Source of the DNA: Ruminococcus sp.
Lineage (GTDB): Bacteria; Bacillota; Clostridia; Oscillospirales; Acutalibacteraceae
Direction: 5' to 3'
DNA: 64,000 nucleotides
Assembly (NCBI GenBank): GCA_017456845.1
Contig: JAFTIP010000001.1
Coordinates: 1-64,000, forward strand
The notes under the pieces: generated by a model
Database searches by the model: none
The model's input: only the letters and a program-made list of their open reading frames with translations
What the model was told of the DNA's origin: nothing
Position numbers and translations under genes: made by a program
Part shown: in pieces, positions 16,791 to 28,922 of the stretch
Layout: every line of letters starts with the position of its first letter
How positions within the stretch are numbered: the stretch's first letter is position 1

Positions 16791-17585
16791 ATGAAAGCAA
16801 AATGTCCTTATTGCGGAAGAAAAATTACATATGGTACAAGGCTAATGGAAAAAGGCGAAGGCGAGCATTTATGTAAAAACTGTAAAAAGCCTTCTAACAT
16901 TGTACAGAATAAAAAAATCTGGATGCTTTTTGCAATAACGGCAATTATTTCTGTGCTTATTCTGCTTTTTTATTTTACTTTTGGTACAGTAGTTCAGCAC
17001 GAATATAACGCCGACGGAAGCCATGCAGTTATGGTAGCATTATTTTTTGGAAAATTTAAAACCTTTAAATGGATATTCTGGGAAATTTTACCTTATCTTG
17101 CATTTTTCTTTATCTCTCCAATTTTTGTAAATTATCAGATGCAGAAAAAATATGCAGGTATGACTTCAGAACATATTGACCTTGATACGGATTTTCTGCC
17201 TCCTGCAGAAAATGAGTTTTCACCTGCCTCAGGTTCTACAAGAGTAATTCCTAAAGTAGGTAATACAAAGGTTGCAGATGATTTTGATTTTCAGGATATT
17301 TCGTCAAACTCAGGAAAAATCAGCGACACAAGAAATTTTAATTTAAAAGAAACAGTAACACAAATTAACCCTGAAAATTATGTAAAGTCGGCATCAGGAA
17401 GAAGCGATGCTCCTCTTAAAAAAGTAGAAAGAGTTAAGCCTCATGTAATAGAGGAGCCTCAGGAACTTTACAGAGTAAAGGTGCTTCGCGAGCAGGAAAG
17501 ACAAAAGCGTGAGCTTAGCGAACAAGCTAAAAATATAGATAAGAATAATCAGGATAAAAATTATTCTGCCAACAGAAAGTTTTAA
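16791..17585 (+). CDS. Zinc-ribbon membrane protein of unknown function
   Basis: 264 residues. N-terminal zinc ribbon CPYCGRKI ... CKNCKK (residues 4-37), a membrane helix at about 44-66 (IWMLFAITAIISVLILLFYF), a second at about 95-118, and a charged tail of about 140 residues with no recognised domain (coiled, K/E rich near the end). AGGAGG ribosome site. It lies in the recF-gyrB operon, where no homologue is found in Bacillus. Function not assigned; the ribbon and two-helix anchor suggest a membrane scaffold or sensor. Confidence 0.8.
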   Translation: MKAKCPYCGRKITYGTRLMEKGEGEHLCKNCKKPSNIVQNKKIWMLFAITAIISVLILLFYFTFGTVVQHEYNADGSHAVMVALFFGKFKTFKWIFWEILPYLAFFFISPIFVNYQMQKKYAGMTSEHIDLDTDFLPPAENEFSPASGSTRVIPKVGNTKVADDFDFQDISSNSGKISDTRNFNLKETVTQINPENYVKSASGRSDAPLKKVERVKPHVIEEPQELYRVKVLREQERQKRELSEQAKNIDKNNQDKNYSANRKF

Positions 17586-17610
17586 TCAGTTTTATTTATA
17601 CAGGTCTTAA

Positions 17611-19584
<1,974 letters not shown>

Positions 19585-19605
19585 TGAATGGGAGTGTGAT
19601 TTAAG

Positions 19606-22152
19606 ATGGATAACGAAATTTATATGAATAACGGAGAAGTTGTAGAAGAAACAGAAAGCGGCGGCAGACTTATAAACGTAGATGTTAACCGTGAAATGCG
19701 TCAGTCATTCCTTGACTATTCAATGTCGGTTATTGTGTCCCGTGCTTTACCTGATGTTCGCGACGGTTTAAAACCTGTTCACCGCCGAATTCTTTATACA
19801 ATGTATGAAAACGGACTTGCTCCTGACAAAGCATACCGTAAGTGTGCAGATACAGTAGGTTCGGTTCTTGGTAGATACCATCCCCACGGCGATGCATCGG
19901 TTTACGATGCAATGGTTAGACTTGCTCAGGACTTTTCATTAAGATATATGCTGGTGGACGGCCACGGTAACTTTGGTTCTATCGACGGCGACCCACCTGC
20001 AGCTTACCGATATACAGAGTCCAGAATGAGCAAAATTTCCACGGAAATGCTTGCTGATATTGATAAGGATACCGTAGATTTTCAGCCTAACTTTGATGAC
20101 AGACTTGAAGAGCCTACAGTTCTTCCCTCAAGATTTCCTAATCTCCTTGTAAACGGTTCAGGCGGTATTGCCGTTGGTATGACAACCAACATTCCTCCTC
20201 ATAATCTTGGCGAAACTATTGATGCAATGTGCTTGCTTATTGATAACCCTGATGTTGAGGTACATGAGCTTATGGAAGTTTTACCCGGCCCTGATTTTCC
20301 TACAGGCGGTATCATTATGGGCAGAAGCGGCATAAGAGCTGCTTATGCTACAGGTAAGGGTAAGATTATTGTAAGAGCTAAAACAGAAATTGTTGAGGCT
20401 AAGAATAACCGTTTCAAGATTATTGTTACAGAGCTTCCCTATCAGGTTAACAAGGCAAGGCTTATTTCAAATATTGCTGACCTTGTTAACAATAAGAGGA
20501 TTGAGGGTATATCAAATATTGAAGACCACTCTGACAGAAACGGTATGCACATCGAAATTGATGTTAAGCGTGACGCTTCTCCTCAGGTTGTTTTAAATCA
20601 GCTTTTCACTTATACTGCCCTGCAGTCTACTTTTGGTGTTATTATGCTTGCTATTGTTGGTGGCGAGCCTAAAACTCTTACTCTTAAGGAAGTTTTACAG
20701 CATTACATCGACTTTCAGGTTGAGGTTATTACAAGAAGAACCCAATATGACCTTAAAAAGGCTCAGGAGCGAATGCATATTTTAGAGGGCTTAAAGATTG
20801 CCCTTGACAATATCGACGATATGATTGCTATTATCAAGGCAAGTAAAGACACCGCCGATGCTGTTAAAAATCTTATGGAAAAATACGGTCTTACAGATAT
20901 TCAGGCTCAGGCAATTGTTCAGATGCGTTTGCGTCAGCTCACAGGCTTGGAGCGAGAGAAGATTGAAAACGAAATTGCAGAGCTTAAGCTTAAGATTGCC
21001 GACTTTATTGATATTTTAGGAAGCGAACAAAGAAGACTTACAATTATTAAGGAAGAGGCAATTGCTATCCGCAACAAGTACGATGACCCCAGACGCACAG
21101 AAATTTGTGCTATCAGCGGCGAGGTTGATATTGAAGACCTTATTCCCAAGGAAGAGTGTGTTGTTACTTACACTCGTTACGGTTACATTAAGCGTCAGAC
21201 TGTTGACACTTATAAACTTCAGAACCGCGGAGGCCGTGGCGTAAGCGGTATGGCAAGACGTGAAGAGGATTTTGCTTCTGAGATGTTTACCACAGGAAGC
21301 CACGACTATATTCTCTTCTTCTCAAACACTGGCAGAGTTTACCGCCTAAAGTGCTACGAAATTCCCGAGGGAAGCCGTCAGTCAAAGGGTATTAACATTG
21401 CAAACTTACTGCCCATCGGCGGTGATGAAAAAATTACTGCAATGGTGCGTATTCCCGAATTTGCTGAGGACCTTTACCTTAATATGGTTACAAAATTTGG
21501 TATTATCAAGCGTATTCTTTTAAGTGCTTATGATACAAACCGCAAGGGCGGACTTATTGCTCTTGACCTTAATGAGGGCGATTCCTTGGTTGGTGTTCAG
21601 GTAACAGACGGTTCAGGCCAGCTTATGATTGCAACCCGCAAGGGTATGTCTATCCGCTTTAATGAAAGTGATGTTCGTCCTATGGGCAGACAGGCTCGTG
21701 GCGTTAAGGCACTTAAGCTTAAAGAGGATGACGAGGTTGTAAGCCTTACACTTGTTGGTGATGATGCGCTTGTGCTTACAGTTTCCGAAACAGGCTATGG
21801 CAGAATTTCTCCTGCTGAAAATTACAGACTCCAGTCCAGAGGCGGTAAGGGTATTACAAACTACCACACCGCAAAATACGGCGACGTTGCTGCAGTACGC
21901 ACAATTAATCTTGATGAAGATATCATTATGGTTAATGCCGACGGCGTTATTATCCGAATTGCCGCCGAAAGCGTACGCGTTTGTGCAAGACCTTCTAAGG
22001 GTGTTACCGTTATGAGGATTAAAGAGGGTAACAAGGTAGTTGCTGTAGTAAGTGCTCCCCATGAGGAAAGCGCCGAGATAATTACAGAGGTTTCCGACAC
22101 CAGCGATGCAGATAACGCAGAGCCTGAGGTTGACGAAACAACTGAAGAATAA
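19606..22152 (+). CDS. gyrA: DNA gyrase subunit A
   Basis: DNA-cleaving subunit of gyrase. 848 residues. Catalytic Tyr136 in AAYRYTESR; GyrA-box QNRGGRG near residue 541, and a related QSRGGKG later. The quinolone-binding segment reads [14 protein letters not shown], with Ala97 where E. coli has Ser83 and Asp101 kept. C-terminal beta-pinwheel complete, then an acidic tail of about 25 residues. 21 bases after gyrB with GGGAG ribosome site. Confidence 0.97.
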   Translation: MDNEIYMNNGEVVEETESGGRLINVDVNREMRQSFLDYSMSVIVSRALPDVRDGLKPVHRRILYTMYENGLAPDKAYRKCADTVGSVLGRYHPHGDASVYDAMVRLAQDFSLRYMLVDGHGNFGSIDGDPPAAYRYTESRMSKISTEMLADIDKDTVDFQPNFDDRLEEPTVLPSRFPNLLVNGSGGIAVGMTTNIPPHNLGETIDAMCLLIDNPDVEVHELMEVLPGPDFPTGGIIMGRSGIRAAYATGKGKIIVRAKTEIVEAKNNRFKIIVTELPYQVNKARLISNIADLVNNKRIEGISNIEDHSDRNGMHIEIDVKRDASPQVVLNQLFTYTALQSTFGVIMLAIVGGEPKTLTLKEVLQHYIDFQVEVITRRTQYDLKKAQERMHILEGLKIALDNIDDMIAIIKASKDTADAVKNLMEKYGLTDIQAQAIVQMRLRQLTGLEREKIENEIAELKLKIADFIDILGSEQRRLTIIKEEAIAIRNKYDDPRRTEICAISGEVDIEDLIPKEECVVTYTRYGYIKRQTVDTYKLQNRGGRGVSGMARREEDFASEMFTTGSHDYILFFSNTGRVYRLKCYEIPEGSRQSKGINIANLLPIGGDEKITAMVRIPEFAEDLYLNMVTKFGIIKRILLSAYDTNRKGGLIALDLNEGDSLVGVQVTDGSGQLMIATRKGMSIRFNESDVRPMGRQARGVKALKLKEDDEVVSLTLVGDDALVLTVSETGYGRISPAENYRLQSRGGKGITNYHTAKYGDVAAVRTINLDEDIIMVNADGVIIRIAAESVRVCARPSKGVTVMRIKEGNKVVAVVSAPHEESAEIITEVSDTSDADNAEPEVDETTEE

Positions 22153-22180
22153 TAAAAAAATTAATAATAAGTAAATTAAT

Positions 22181-22213
22181 AAAGCTCCCGATAAATATAA
22201 TCGGGAGCTTTTT
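22181..22213 (+). terminator. Terminator of the dnaA-gyrA unit
   Basis: AAAGCTCCCGA pairs with TCGGGAGCTTT across a nine-base loop, followed by TTTTT-type tail. Sits between convergent gyrA and the LRR-dockerin gene and can serve both strands. Confidence 0.9.
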
Positions 22214-22231
22214 ACTATTATAAATGTTTAA

Positions 22232-24268
22232 TTAAATAAGACCTGCAATCTTTTTCTGGATTGTTGTAGCGTCTTTGATGTTAACCTTGCCGTCCTTTGT
22301 ATAGTCAGCAAGAGAAACCGCATCTTCGCTTAATGTTGAAATTTTTGCAAGGTGCTTCTGAATAGCTGTGGCGTCGCGGATGTTAAGTTTTTTATCCATA
22401 TTTACGTCACCAAGCTCAAACTCAGCCTCGGGCTTTGTAGTGTCTTCAGAGGGCTTATTCTCTGTAGGCTCTGTTGTTGTGCTCTCATTAGGTGTTGTAG
22501 CAGTGGGTTCGGCGGGCTCTGTATTTACGGTTGCATCCGGAACAGACTCACCGGGCTCAGTTGGCTTTGCAGGCTCGGTATTATCGGTAAAATCAGTTTC
22601 TTCTTCATAGGGAGCTATAAGCTCAAAGGTTCCGTCGGTGCAGTTAAGGTAAAGTCCTTCAGGAGAGTTTGAGTAAGGCTCACATTTAAAAGCATCCCAT
22701 TGTGACTTTGTGCCATTAAAGTTAATAATGTGAAGACTATCGCAGCCACCGATTATAATTGAATCTTTCATTTTAAGTGTAGAAGGCAGGTTAATTACCT
22801 TAAGATTTTTGCAATCTAAGATGGAATAGAAGTTAAGTGTAAACTCACGGTCTTCTCCTATGGTGAGCTTTTCAATATAAGGGTTGCAGAGGAAAGCACA
22901 CTCATCAATGCTATAGGCTTTGTTGGGAACTGTATACTCAGCATCTTTTTTGCCGGCGGGATAATACAAAAGCTTACCCAATAAGTCAAACACAACACCG
23001 TCAACATCATATAAATACTGGCTGGTTTCAGGAACTTCAATTTTCTCTAAGCTGTCGGCGTAATATAGCTTTACATCAGAAATAAAATCGTTAAGCACAA
23101 CAGTTTTAAGATTCTTAACACCGTTAAATGCGTCCAGCGAAAGATTTCTTACGTCAGAAGGAACTGTAAAGCTTTCGCCCGCTTTGCCTGCAGGATATGT
23201 TGTAATGTAAATTCCATAGCCAAAATCTTCGTAAAGTACGCCGTCAACGGAATAATATAATGGGTTTCCGTTTTCCATATTAATTTCGGTTAAGTTTTCA
23301 CATCTTGCAAAAGCACTGGACCCAACGTAATCTACACCTTTAGGAATAGTTACAGTTTCAAGCCCTGATTCATAAAAAGCATAGTCCTCAATAAAACAAA
23401 CAGTTGAGGGAATATTAATGTTCTTAAGACTTGCGCATCCTTCAAAAAGGCTCATAGGAATTTCTTCTAAATCATCAGGAAGCGTTACGTTTTTAAGGTT
23501 TTCACAGTAAGTAAAAGCTCCCTCGCCAATACTTTTTACAGAAGAAGGAATTTTGATTTCTGTAATACCGGTGCAATTTTCAAAAGCCCAGAAGCCAATA
23601 GATTCAAGATTATTTGGTAAAACTATTGATTTAATATTTTCACAATAAGAAAAAGCCATATCACCGATAAATTTAAGGCTTTCAGGAAGATTTACACATT
23701 CTACATCGGAAAAGCTGAAAATCATACTTGCAATAAGCTCGGTGCCCTCTTTAACAGTAATGTCAGCGGCTTCGCTTGAATCATCAAAATCTAAAAGATA
23801 TTTGCCTATGTAAAGAAGGTCTCCATCCCAATTTTCACCGTTTTCGCAGATAGGCGTGCCTGTTAATATGCCGTAACCTATACTTTTGAGTGTGTCAGGC
23901 AAATTAAGCTGAGTTAAGTTTACGCAGTTTTCGAAGGCATTGTCGCCGATTGATACAACCGAGTCGGGAATTGTTACGGATGTAACTGTACTGTTACCCA
24001 TAAAAGCGGCGTATTCAACAACTTTAACAGGATAACCTCCGATTGTTGAAGGAACAGAAACTGTACTTTCGCTGCCGTTGTATTTTGTAATAACAGCATA
24101 GGTATCAGCAATACCGTTTTCAAAATCTGCGTCATATTCGTTAACAATTTCAAACTGGAAAAAACCCTCTGTTTCAGCAGTAGCAACGCCTATGGAAAGG
24201 CTTGTTAAAATCAAAAGTGTTGCCAGAAACAAAGCTAAATATTTTTTAAAATTTGATTTTTTCATCAT
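22232..24268 (-). CDS. Secreted BspA-type leucine-rich-repeat protein with dockerin
   Basis: 678 residues. Signal peptide 1-31 (YLALFLATLLILTSLSIGVA). About 500 residues of BspA/LRR_5 repeats (VTSVTIPDSVVSIGDNAFEN, IKSIVLPNNLESIGFWAFEN and many more), then a Pro/Thr/Glu linker (about 560-615), and a C-terminal type I dockerin with two calcium loops, GDVNMDKKLNIRDATAIQ and ADYTKDGKVNIKDATTIQ. Such proteins are anchored to cohesins on the cell or to other secreted proteins. The ligand is unknown. Converges on gyrA. Confidence 0.9.
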   Translation of the reverse strand: MMKKSNFKKYLALFLATLLILTSLSIGVATAETEGFFQFEIVNEYDADFENGIADTYAVITKYNGSESTVSVPSTIGGYPVKVVEYAAFMGNSTVTSVTIPDSVVSIGDNAFENCVNLTQLNLPDTLKSIGYGILTGTPICENGENWDGDLLYIGKYLLDFDDSSEAADITVKEGTELIASMIFSFSDVECVNLPESLKFIGDMAFSYCENIKSIVLPNNLESIGFWAFENCTGITEIKIPSSVKSIGEGAFTYCENLKNVTLPDDLEEIPMSLFEGCASLKNINIPSTVCFIEDYAFYESGLETVTIPKGVDYVGSSAFARCENLTEINMENGNPLYYSVDGVLYEDFGYGIYITTYPAGKAGESFTVPSDVRNLSLDAFNGVKNLKTVVLNDFISDVKLYYADSLEKIEVPETSQYLYDVDGVVFDLLGKLLYYPAGKKDAEYTVPNKAYSIDECAFLCNPYIEKLTIGEDREFTLNFYSILDCKNLKVINLPSTLKMKDSIIIGGCDSLHIINFNGTKSQWDAFKCEPYSNSPEGLYLNCTDGTFELIAPYEEETDFTDNTEPAKPTEPGESVPDATVNTEPAEPTATTPNESTTTEPTENKPSEDTTKPEAEFELGDVNMDKKLNIRDATAIQKHLAKISTLSEDAVSLADYTKDGKVNIKDATTIQKKIAGLI

Positions 24269-24443
24269 TTTTATCCTCCTGTATTTGTTATTTTTATTTT
24301 ACATCATAATATTGCAAAAGTAAAATAATTTATATGCAAAATAAAGATATAATATATTTTTAAAGAAAGATGCAAAAAGCAGGATTTGGATAAATTTAAT
24401 ATTTTCTGCATAAATTATACTTATAAGTAGAGGTGAAAAAAGG

Positions 24444-24884
24444 TTGAAAATACTGCCAAGGGCATTTGTTTTATTACTATGCCGTAGCTTTCTTATTTCT
24501 GCCGTAGCTTGTTTTTTGCTTAAATTTTTATGCAAAAAATTTGCAACAAATCTTTTGCCTTTTGTTTTTCTTATATCAGTTTTAATATGTGTAACGCTCT
24601 GTTATTTGTCGGCAGTACATTATAAGGTTTTCAGAGCTCAGCTAATGGATCAAAAGCTTATGATAACCAAAGGTTTTATTATAAAAAGAAAAAAACATAT
24701 TAACTTAAGATTTATAGTTTCGGTTAAGTACGTTTCTACCCCTGTAATGAGGCTTTTGGGACTCAGCAGTCTTCTTGTATTATCTGAGGGAAGCGGTTGT
24801 TTTTTGCCTCTGATTACAGCCAAGGATGCAGAGTTTTTATACCAAAGTATTTTGTCGATTAGTGAGAATAATGAAAAAATATAA
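24444..24884 (+). CDS. Small membrane protein with bPH2 domain (YdbS-like)
   Basis: 146 residues from TTG 24444, with GAGGTG upstream. Two membrane helices (about 5-28 and 38-58), then a bacterial PH-like fold (FRAQLMDQKLMITKGFIIKR, INLRFIVSVKYVSTPVMRLL). The gene order with the next one matches ydbS-ydbT of Bacillus, where the pair confers resistance to certain bacteriocins; transfer of that role is inference. It overlaps the next gene by 14 bases. Confidence 0.75.
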   Translation: MKILPRAFVLLLCRSFLISAVACFLLKFLCKKFATNLLPFVFLISVLICVTLCYLSAVHYKVFRAQLMDQKLMITKGFIIKRKKHINLRFIVSVKYVSTPVMRLLGLSSLLVLSEGSGCFLPLITAKDAEFLYQSILSISENNEKI

Positions 24885-26250
24885 ATTTTCCAAAACCTAC
24901 GTAGCCGCCTTTATTTATCGCGTTGCTTTTCTTCTGTTTGTACCAGTATTACAGGGGATTTTATTTGCAAAAAGCGGTATTCAATTGCTGTTTACCATAT
25001 ATTCCACAGACGTTTTAGTATTGGGACTTCTTATAAGCTTTGCTGTTATCAGGTGTAATAAGTCAGAGTTTATTCACAGCAGAAGCGTGGCAGAAATTAA
25101 AGGCGGAATAATTTTTAAAACAAATGAAAAAACCCTGAAAAATAAGAGATGCTGTTTTGTTTTCAGCAACGGTTTTTTTCTCAGACTTTTTGGCGGATGC
25201 AGGCTGAGAATTTTAAGCTCTAATGCGTACTCTACAGCATATCTAAGAAATAAGGATAAGTCAGAAATATTAAAAGACTTAATGCCCTATACTCCGAAAA
25301 AAGTAATATATTCGGGTATTTTCAGAAGCCTTTTGATGTCTCTGTCTTTTTCCAATGCTTTAACGGGTTTGTTGGCGGCAGTTCCTTTAATCCGCAGAGC
25401 GTCTATAGTAATGGGAGCAAGGCAAACAGCATTGATTTTAGAGGGGGCAAGCCTTGAAGGGCTATTAAAATTCACAGGTTTACCTCCGCTTTTAAGCCGT
25501 ATTTCCTCGGTAATTTTCCTTTGTTGGGTTATTGGTTTTGCAAACGAATTTTTTTCTGAATACGGACTCAGGTTTCAAAAATACTCTGCCTGTTTTTCTG
25601 TAAGCAAGGGTCTTATTACAAAAACACAGGCGGTTTTTTCTGAAAAATCGGTTAGAGCACTTATATTCAGACAAAGCCTCTTAATGTTTTTACTTGGATT
25701 TTACAGTGTTGAGTTTGCCCTTAACATAAGGCCAAGGCGGAAGCTTCATATAGTTTCGGCTGCAAAAAGGACCGATTGCGAGAATTTGCAGGAAGAAATT
25801 TACGGCAAAAAAACAGAAACTTCTAAATTGATTTGTCCGCCAGAGTCTGCCTTGTGGAGCTATACTTATCTTCCGTTTTTATGCTTAGCTTTTTCCTCGT
25901 TCCTGCTTATATTATTTTCAGAAAATATTTTAGTAAAGGCAGCTGCAGGAGTATGTTCAGGCATTTTTGCGGTGTGGTTTTTGTTCAGATTTTTTGCACT
26001 TTTCCGTTCTTCTCTTACCATTTCAAAAAGGCTTTTTGAGGTAAAATACTTTTCAGGTATGAATTTTACCAGAGTAATTTTTAAGACGGAGGATATTGTG
26101 GATGCAGAAATTACTCAAAGCTTTTTTCAGCGTATAAACGGCAGGTGCAATGTGTACTTTAAAATTGCAAATTCAAAAGCATTAAAAGTTAAGATAAAGC
26201 ACCTTAATATAGATGATATAAAGCAAATAAAAATCCCATCGCTTAATTAA
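24871..26250 (+). CDS. Membrane protein with bPH2 domains (YdbT-like)
   Basis: 459 residues from ATG 24871 (MKKYKFSKTY), overlapping the end of the previous gene; an upstream in-frame start is weaker. Several membrane helices (about 11-32, 35-55, 155-175, 205-225, 330-365) separated by PH-like segments, the last near residues 370-450 (RSSLTISKRLFEVKYFSGMN). Organised as the YdbT half of a two-gene membrane unit. The last codons lie within the loop of the terminator shared with glgP. Confidence 0.75.
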   Translation: MKKYKFSKTYVAAFIYRVAFLLFVPVLQGILFAKSGIQLLFTIYSTDVLVLGLLISFAVIRCNKSEFIHSRSVAEIKGGIIFKTNEKTLKNKRCCFVFSNGFFLRLFGGCRLRILSSNAYSTAYLRNKDKSEILKDLMPYTPKKVIYSGIFRSLLMSLSFSNALTGLLAAVPLIRRASIVMGARQTALILEGASLEGLLKFTGLPPLLSRISSVIFLCWVIGFANEFFSEYGLRFQKYSACFSVSKGLITKTQAVFSEKSVRALIFRQSLLMFLLGFYSVEFALNIRPRRKLHIVSAAKRTDCENLQEEIYGKKTETSKLICPPESALWSYTYLPFLCLAFSSFLLILFSENILVKAAAGVCSGIFAVWFLFRFFALFRSSLTISKRLFEVKYFSGMNFTRVIFKTEDIVDAEITQSFFQRINGRCNVYFKIANSKALKVKIKHLNIDDIKQIKIPSLN

Positions 26251-26267
26251 TAAGCCGATGGGATTTT
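26230..26267. terminator. Bidirectional terminator between YdbT-like gene and glgP
   Basis: AAAATCCCATCG pairs perfectly with CGATGGGATTTT over a 14-base loop; A-run and T-run flank both sides. The stop codon of the plus-strand gene is inside the loop and the glgP stop is nine bases beyond. Confidence 0.88.
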
Positions 26268-26275
26268 AAGTTTAA

Positions 26276-28669
26276 TTATCTTTTAACCTGAGAAATATGC
26301 CAGATATCCTTTGCATAATCGTTAATTGAACGGTCAGCAGCAAAAATACCTGCGTTTGCAATATTTTTGAGTGACATCTGATTCCATAATGTGCGGTTAG
26401 TGTAAAGGCGTGCACTCTGAGCCTGTGCCTGTGCATAAGAAGCAAAGTCAGCAAGTACCATATAGGGGTCAGAGTTAATGAGGTTTTCACCTATAGCTCT
26501 GAACTCGGAGTTTAACAGCCAGTCGATAGCTCGGCGTATTACGGGGTCGGTGTCGTAGTAATAGCGAGGATTGTAGCCGCGTTGTTTTGCGTCATTAACC
26601 TCGGGGGTAGACATTCCGAAAAGCACCATATTGTCTCTGCCTACGGCGTCAAAAATCTCAACATTTGCACCGTCAAGAGTACCAAGGGTAACTGCACCGT
26701 TAATCATAAACTTCATATTGCTTGTGCCTGATGCTTCTGTACCTGCCAGAGAAATCTGTTCGCTGATTTCTGCTGAGGGAATAAGCTGCTCAGCAACAGT
26801 TACACGGTAATTTTCAAGATAAACTACCTTAAGCTTGCCGTTTACGCGGTTATCGCTGTTAATAATATCCGCAAGCTTACATATAAACTGAATAATCTGC
26901 TTTGCAAAGTAGTAGCCCGGAGCTGCTTTTGCGCCGAAAATGTAGGTGCGGGGCTGAAAATCTGCAGACGGATTATCGCAAAGGTACTGGTAGGTTGCCA
27001 GAATGTGCAGAGCATTCATAAGCTGACGCTTGTACTCGTGAAGTCTCTTTACCTGAACGTCAAAAATTGAGTCAGGGTCAACTGTAACGCCTGAGGTTTT
27101 GCGGATGATTTCGCTCATTCTCATTTTGTTCTGACGCTTTATATCTGCAAGTGCATCTAAAGAAGCTCTGTCGTTTAAATACTTTTCAAGCTTCTTAAGC
27201 TCAGCGGCGTCAGCCTTAAATCCTTCGCCTATTCTGTCAGTTATAAACTTGGAGAGTCCGGGGTTTGCTTGGCAAAGCCAGCGTCTGTGAGCAATACCGT
27301 TGGTTACGTTTGTAAACTTCCAGGGGGTATCCTGATAGAAGTCACTAAAAACCGTATCCTTTAAAATATCGCTGTGAAGTGCAGAAACGCCGTTAACTTT
27401 ATAGCTTGCCATAACAGCAAGGTTAGCCATTCGTACGTAGCCGTCATAAATTATGGACATACGGTTTACTCTGTCCTGAGCTACGCCTTTATTAATAAGT
27501 TCCTCGCAATATCTGCGGTTAATCTCGCAAACAATCTGATAAATTCTGGGAAGCTTTGACTTAAACATTTCTTCGCTCCAGCATTCCAAAGCTTCCTTCA
27601 TAACAGTATGGTTGGTGTAGGCGATTGTTTTGTTTACAATATTCCATGCATCATCCCATCTGTAGCCGCACTCGTCAAGTAAAATCCTCATAAGCTCGGG
27701 AACAGCTAAAACGGGATGGGTGTCGTTCATATGAATTGCAACCTTGTCAGGAAGGTTATCTAAAGTTTTGTAAACTCTTAAGTGACGCTTGATAATATCC
27801 TGAATTGTTGCTGATACAAGGAAATACTGCTGATTAAGTCTTAAGCTCTTACCTTCGGTGTGATTATCTCCGGGGTAAAGCACTTTTGTAATGCTTTCTG
27901 CCATTGCTTTTTGCTCAACGGCTCTTAAGTATTCGCCGTCGTTGAAAAGCTGCATATTAAAGTCCTTGCTGTCTGCCGCCCAGAGTCTGAGTCTTGAAAC
28001 GCCCTTGCCGTCATTACCTGCTACAAGCATATCATAGGGTATAGCTAAAACCTTAGTATCATTTACAATCTCAACCTTGTGGTTGCCGTCAATCCAGTCC
28101 TCAATCATATTGCCGTTAAAGCTGATTTCAACAGCTTTTTCCGGGTGAGCATGAAGCCATACGCTACCGCCGGGAAGCCAGAAATCAGGAAGCTCTGTTT
28201 GCCAGCCGTCAACAAGCTTTTGATTAAAAATACCGTATTCATATCTAAGGGAGTAGCCCATTGCAGGATATCCCTGAGAAGCAAGTCCGTCTAAAAAGCA
28301 GGCGGCAAGTCTGCCTAAACCGCCGTTGCCTAAACCTGCGTCAGGCTCCATATCATAAACCTTTTCCAGAGAAACTCCGTACTCTTTAAGGGCAGACTCA
28401 ACTTTTTCTTCAAGCCCCATATTGGAAAGGTTATTTTTAAGGGAACGGCCCATTAAAAATTCCATACAAAGGTAGTAAACTGTCTTTTTACCTTCGTTAT
28501 TTGCTTTGTTGGTAAAGTTGGTGTAATCCGTGCTCATAAGGTCACGGCAAATAAGTGTAACCGCCTTATAATAGTGCTCATTTGTAGCCTCCTCAGGTGT
28601 TACGTGAAACACATCGGTAAGCTTTTGGTTGATTTGCTCTACAATTTCTTTTACTTTTAAATTTTTCAT
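26276..28669 (-). CDS. glgP: Glycogen/maltodextrin phosphorylase
   Basis: Releases glucose-1-phosphate from alpha-1,4-glucans with PLP. 797 residues from ATG 28669 (MKNLKVKEIVEQ) with GAGGAA upstream; an in-frame start further up lies beyond the promoter. GNGGLGRLAACFLDGLAS near 115 and the PLP-lysine motif GTSNMKFMINGAVTLGTLDG near 650 are intact. Monocistronic. With the GH13 enzyme at 45 kb it gives an intracellular glucan-use route. Confidence 0.97.
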   Translation of the reverse strand: MKNLKVKEIVEQINQKLTDVFHVTPEEATNEHYYKAVTLICRDLMSTDYTNFTNKANNEGKKTVYYLCMEFLMGRSLKNNLSNMGLEEKVESALKEYGVSLEKVYDMEPDAGLGNGGLGRLAACFLDGLASQGYPAMGYSLRYEYGIFNQKLVDGWQTELPDFWLPGGSVWLHAHPEKAVEISFNGNMIEDWIDGNHKVEIVNDTKVLAIPYDMLVAGNDGKGVSRLRLWAADSKDFNMQLFNDGEYLRAVEQKAMAESITKVLYPGDNHTEGKSLRLNQQYFLVSATIQDIIKRHLRVYKTLDNLPDKVAIHMNDTHPVLAVPELMRILLDECGYRWDDAWNIVNKTIAYTNHTVMKEALECWSEEMFKSKLPRIYQIVCEINRRYCEELINKGVAQDRVNRMSIIYDGYVRMANLAVMASYKVNGVSALHSDILKDTVFSDFYQDTPWKFTNVTNGIAHRRWLCQANPGLSKFITDRIGEGFKADAAELKKLEKYLNDRASLDALADIKRQNKMRMSEIIRKTSGVTVDPDSIFDVQVKRLHEYKRQLMNALHILATYQYLCDNPSADFQPRTYIFGAKAAPGYYFAKQIIQFICKLADIINSDNRVNGKLKVVYLENYRVTVAEQLIPSAEISEQISLAGTEASGTSNMKFMINGAVTLGTLDGANVEIFDAVGRDNMVLFGMSTPEVNDAKQRGYNPRYYYDTDPVIRRAIDWLLNSEFRAIGENLINSDPYMVLADFASYAQAQAQSARLYTNRTLWNQMSLKNIANAGIFAADRSINDYAKDIWHISQVKR

Positions 28670-28723
28670 ATTAGTTCCTCGCAGGGGTAAATATTTTTGC
28701 AACAAAAATCGCAATTTTGTATC

Positions 28724-28752
28724 ATTATACAATATTTGTAAATATTATGCAA
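28724..28752 (-). promoter_or_regulatory. Sigma-A type promoter of glgP
   Basis: Minus strand TTGCAT (28752-28747), 17 bases, TATAAT (28729-28724), about 55 bases before the glgP ATG. Confidence 0.8.
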
Positions 28753-28922
28753 TAGCTTGCGGTTGATATGTCAACATTTAGGAAAAAACGTGGCAGGTCT
28801 GGTAATTTTATGTTTTGATATAATTTATAAAAAGTTACAATTTATATATTTTTATATACGGCACGGAACTTTTGTATTATAATTATTATGGATAAACAGA
28901 CAAACAAGGAGTTGTTCGTTAA

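Noticed and set aside
28596..28611. GGTGTTACGTGAAACA in glgP resembling parS
   Set aside because: Three mismatches to TGTTTCACGTGAAACA, all in the left half; codon use of glgP explains it.
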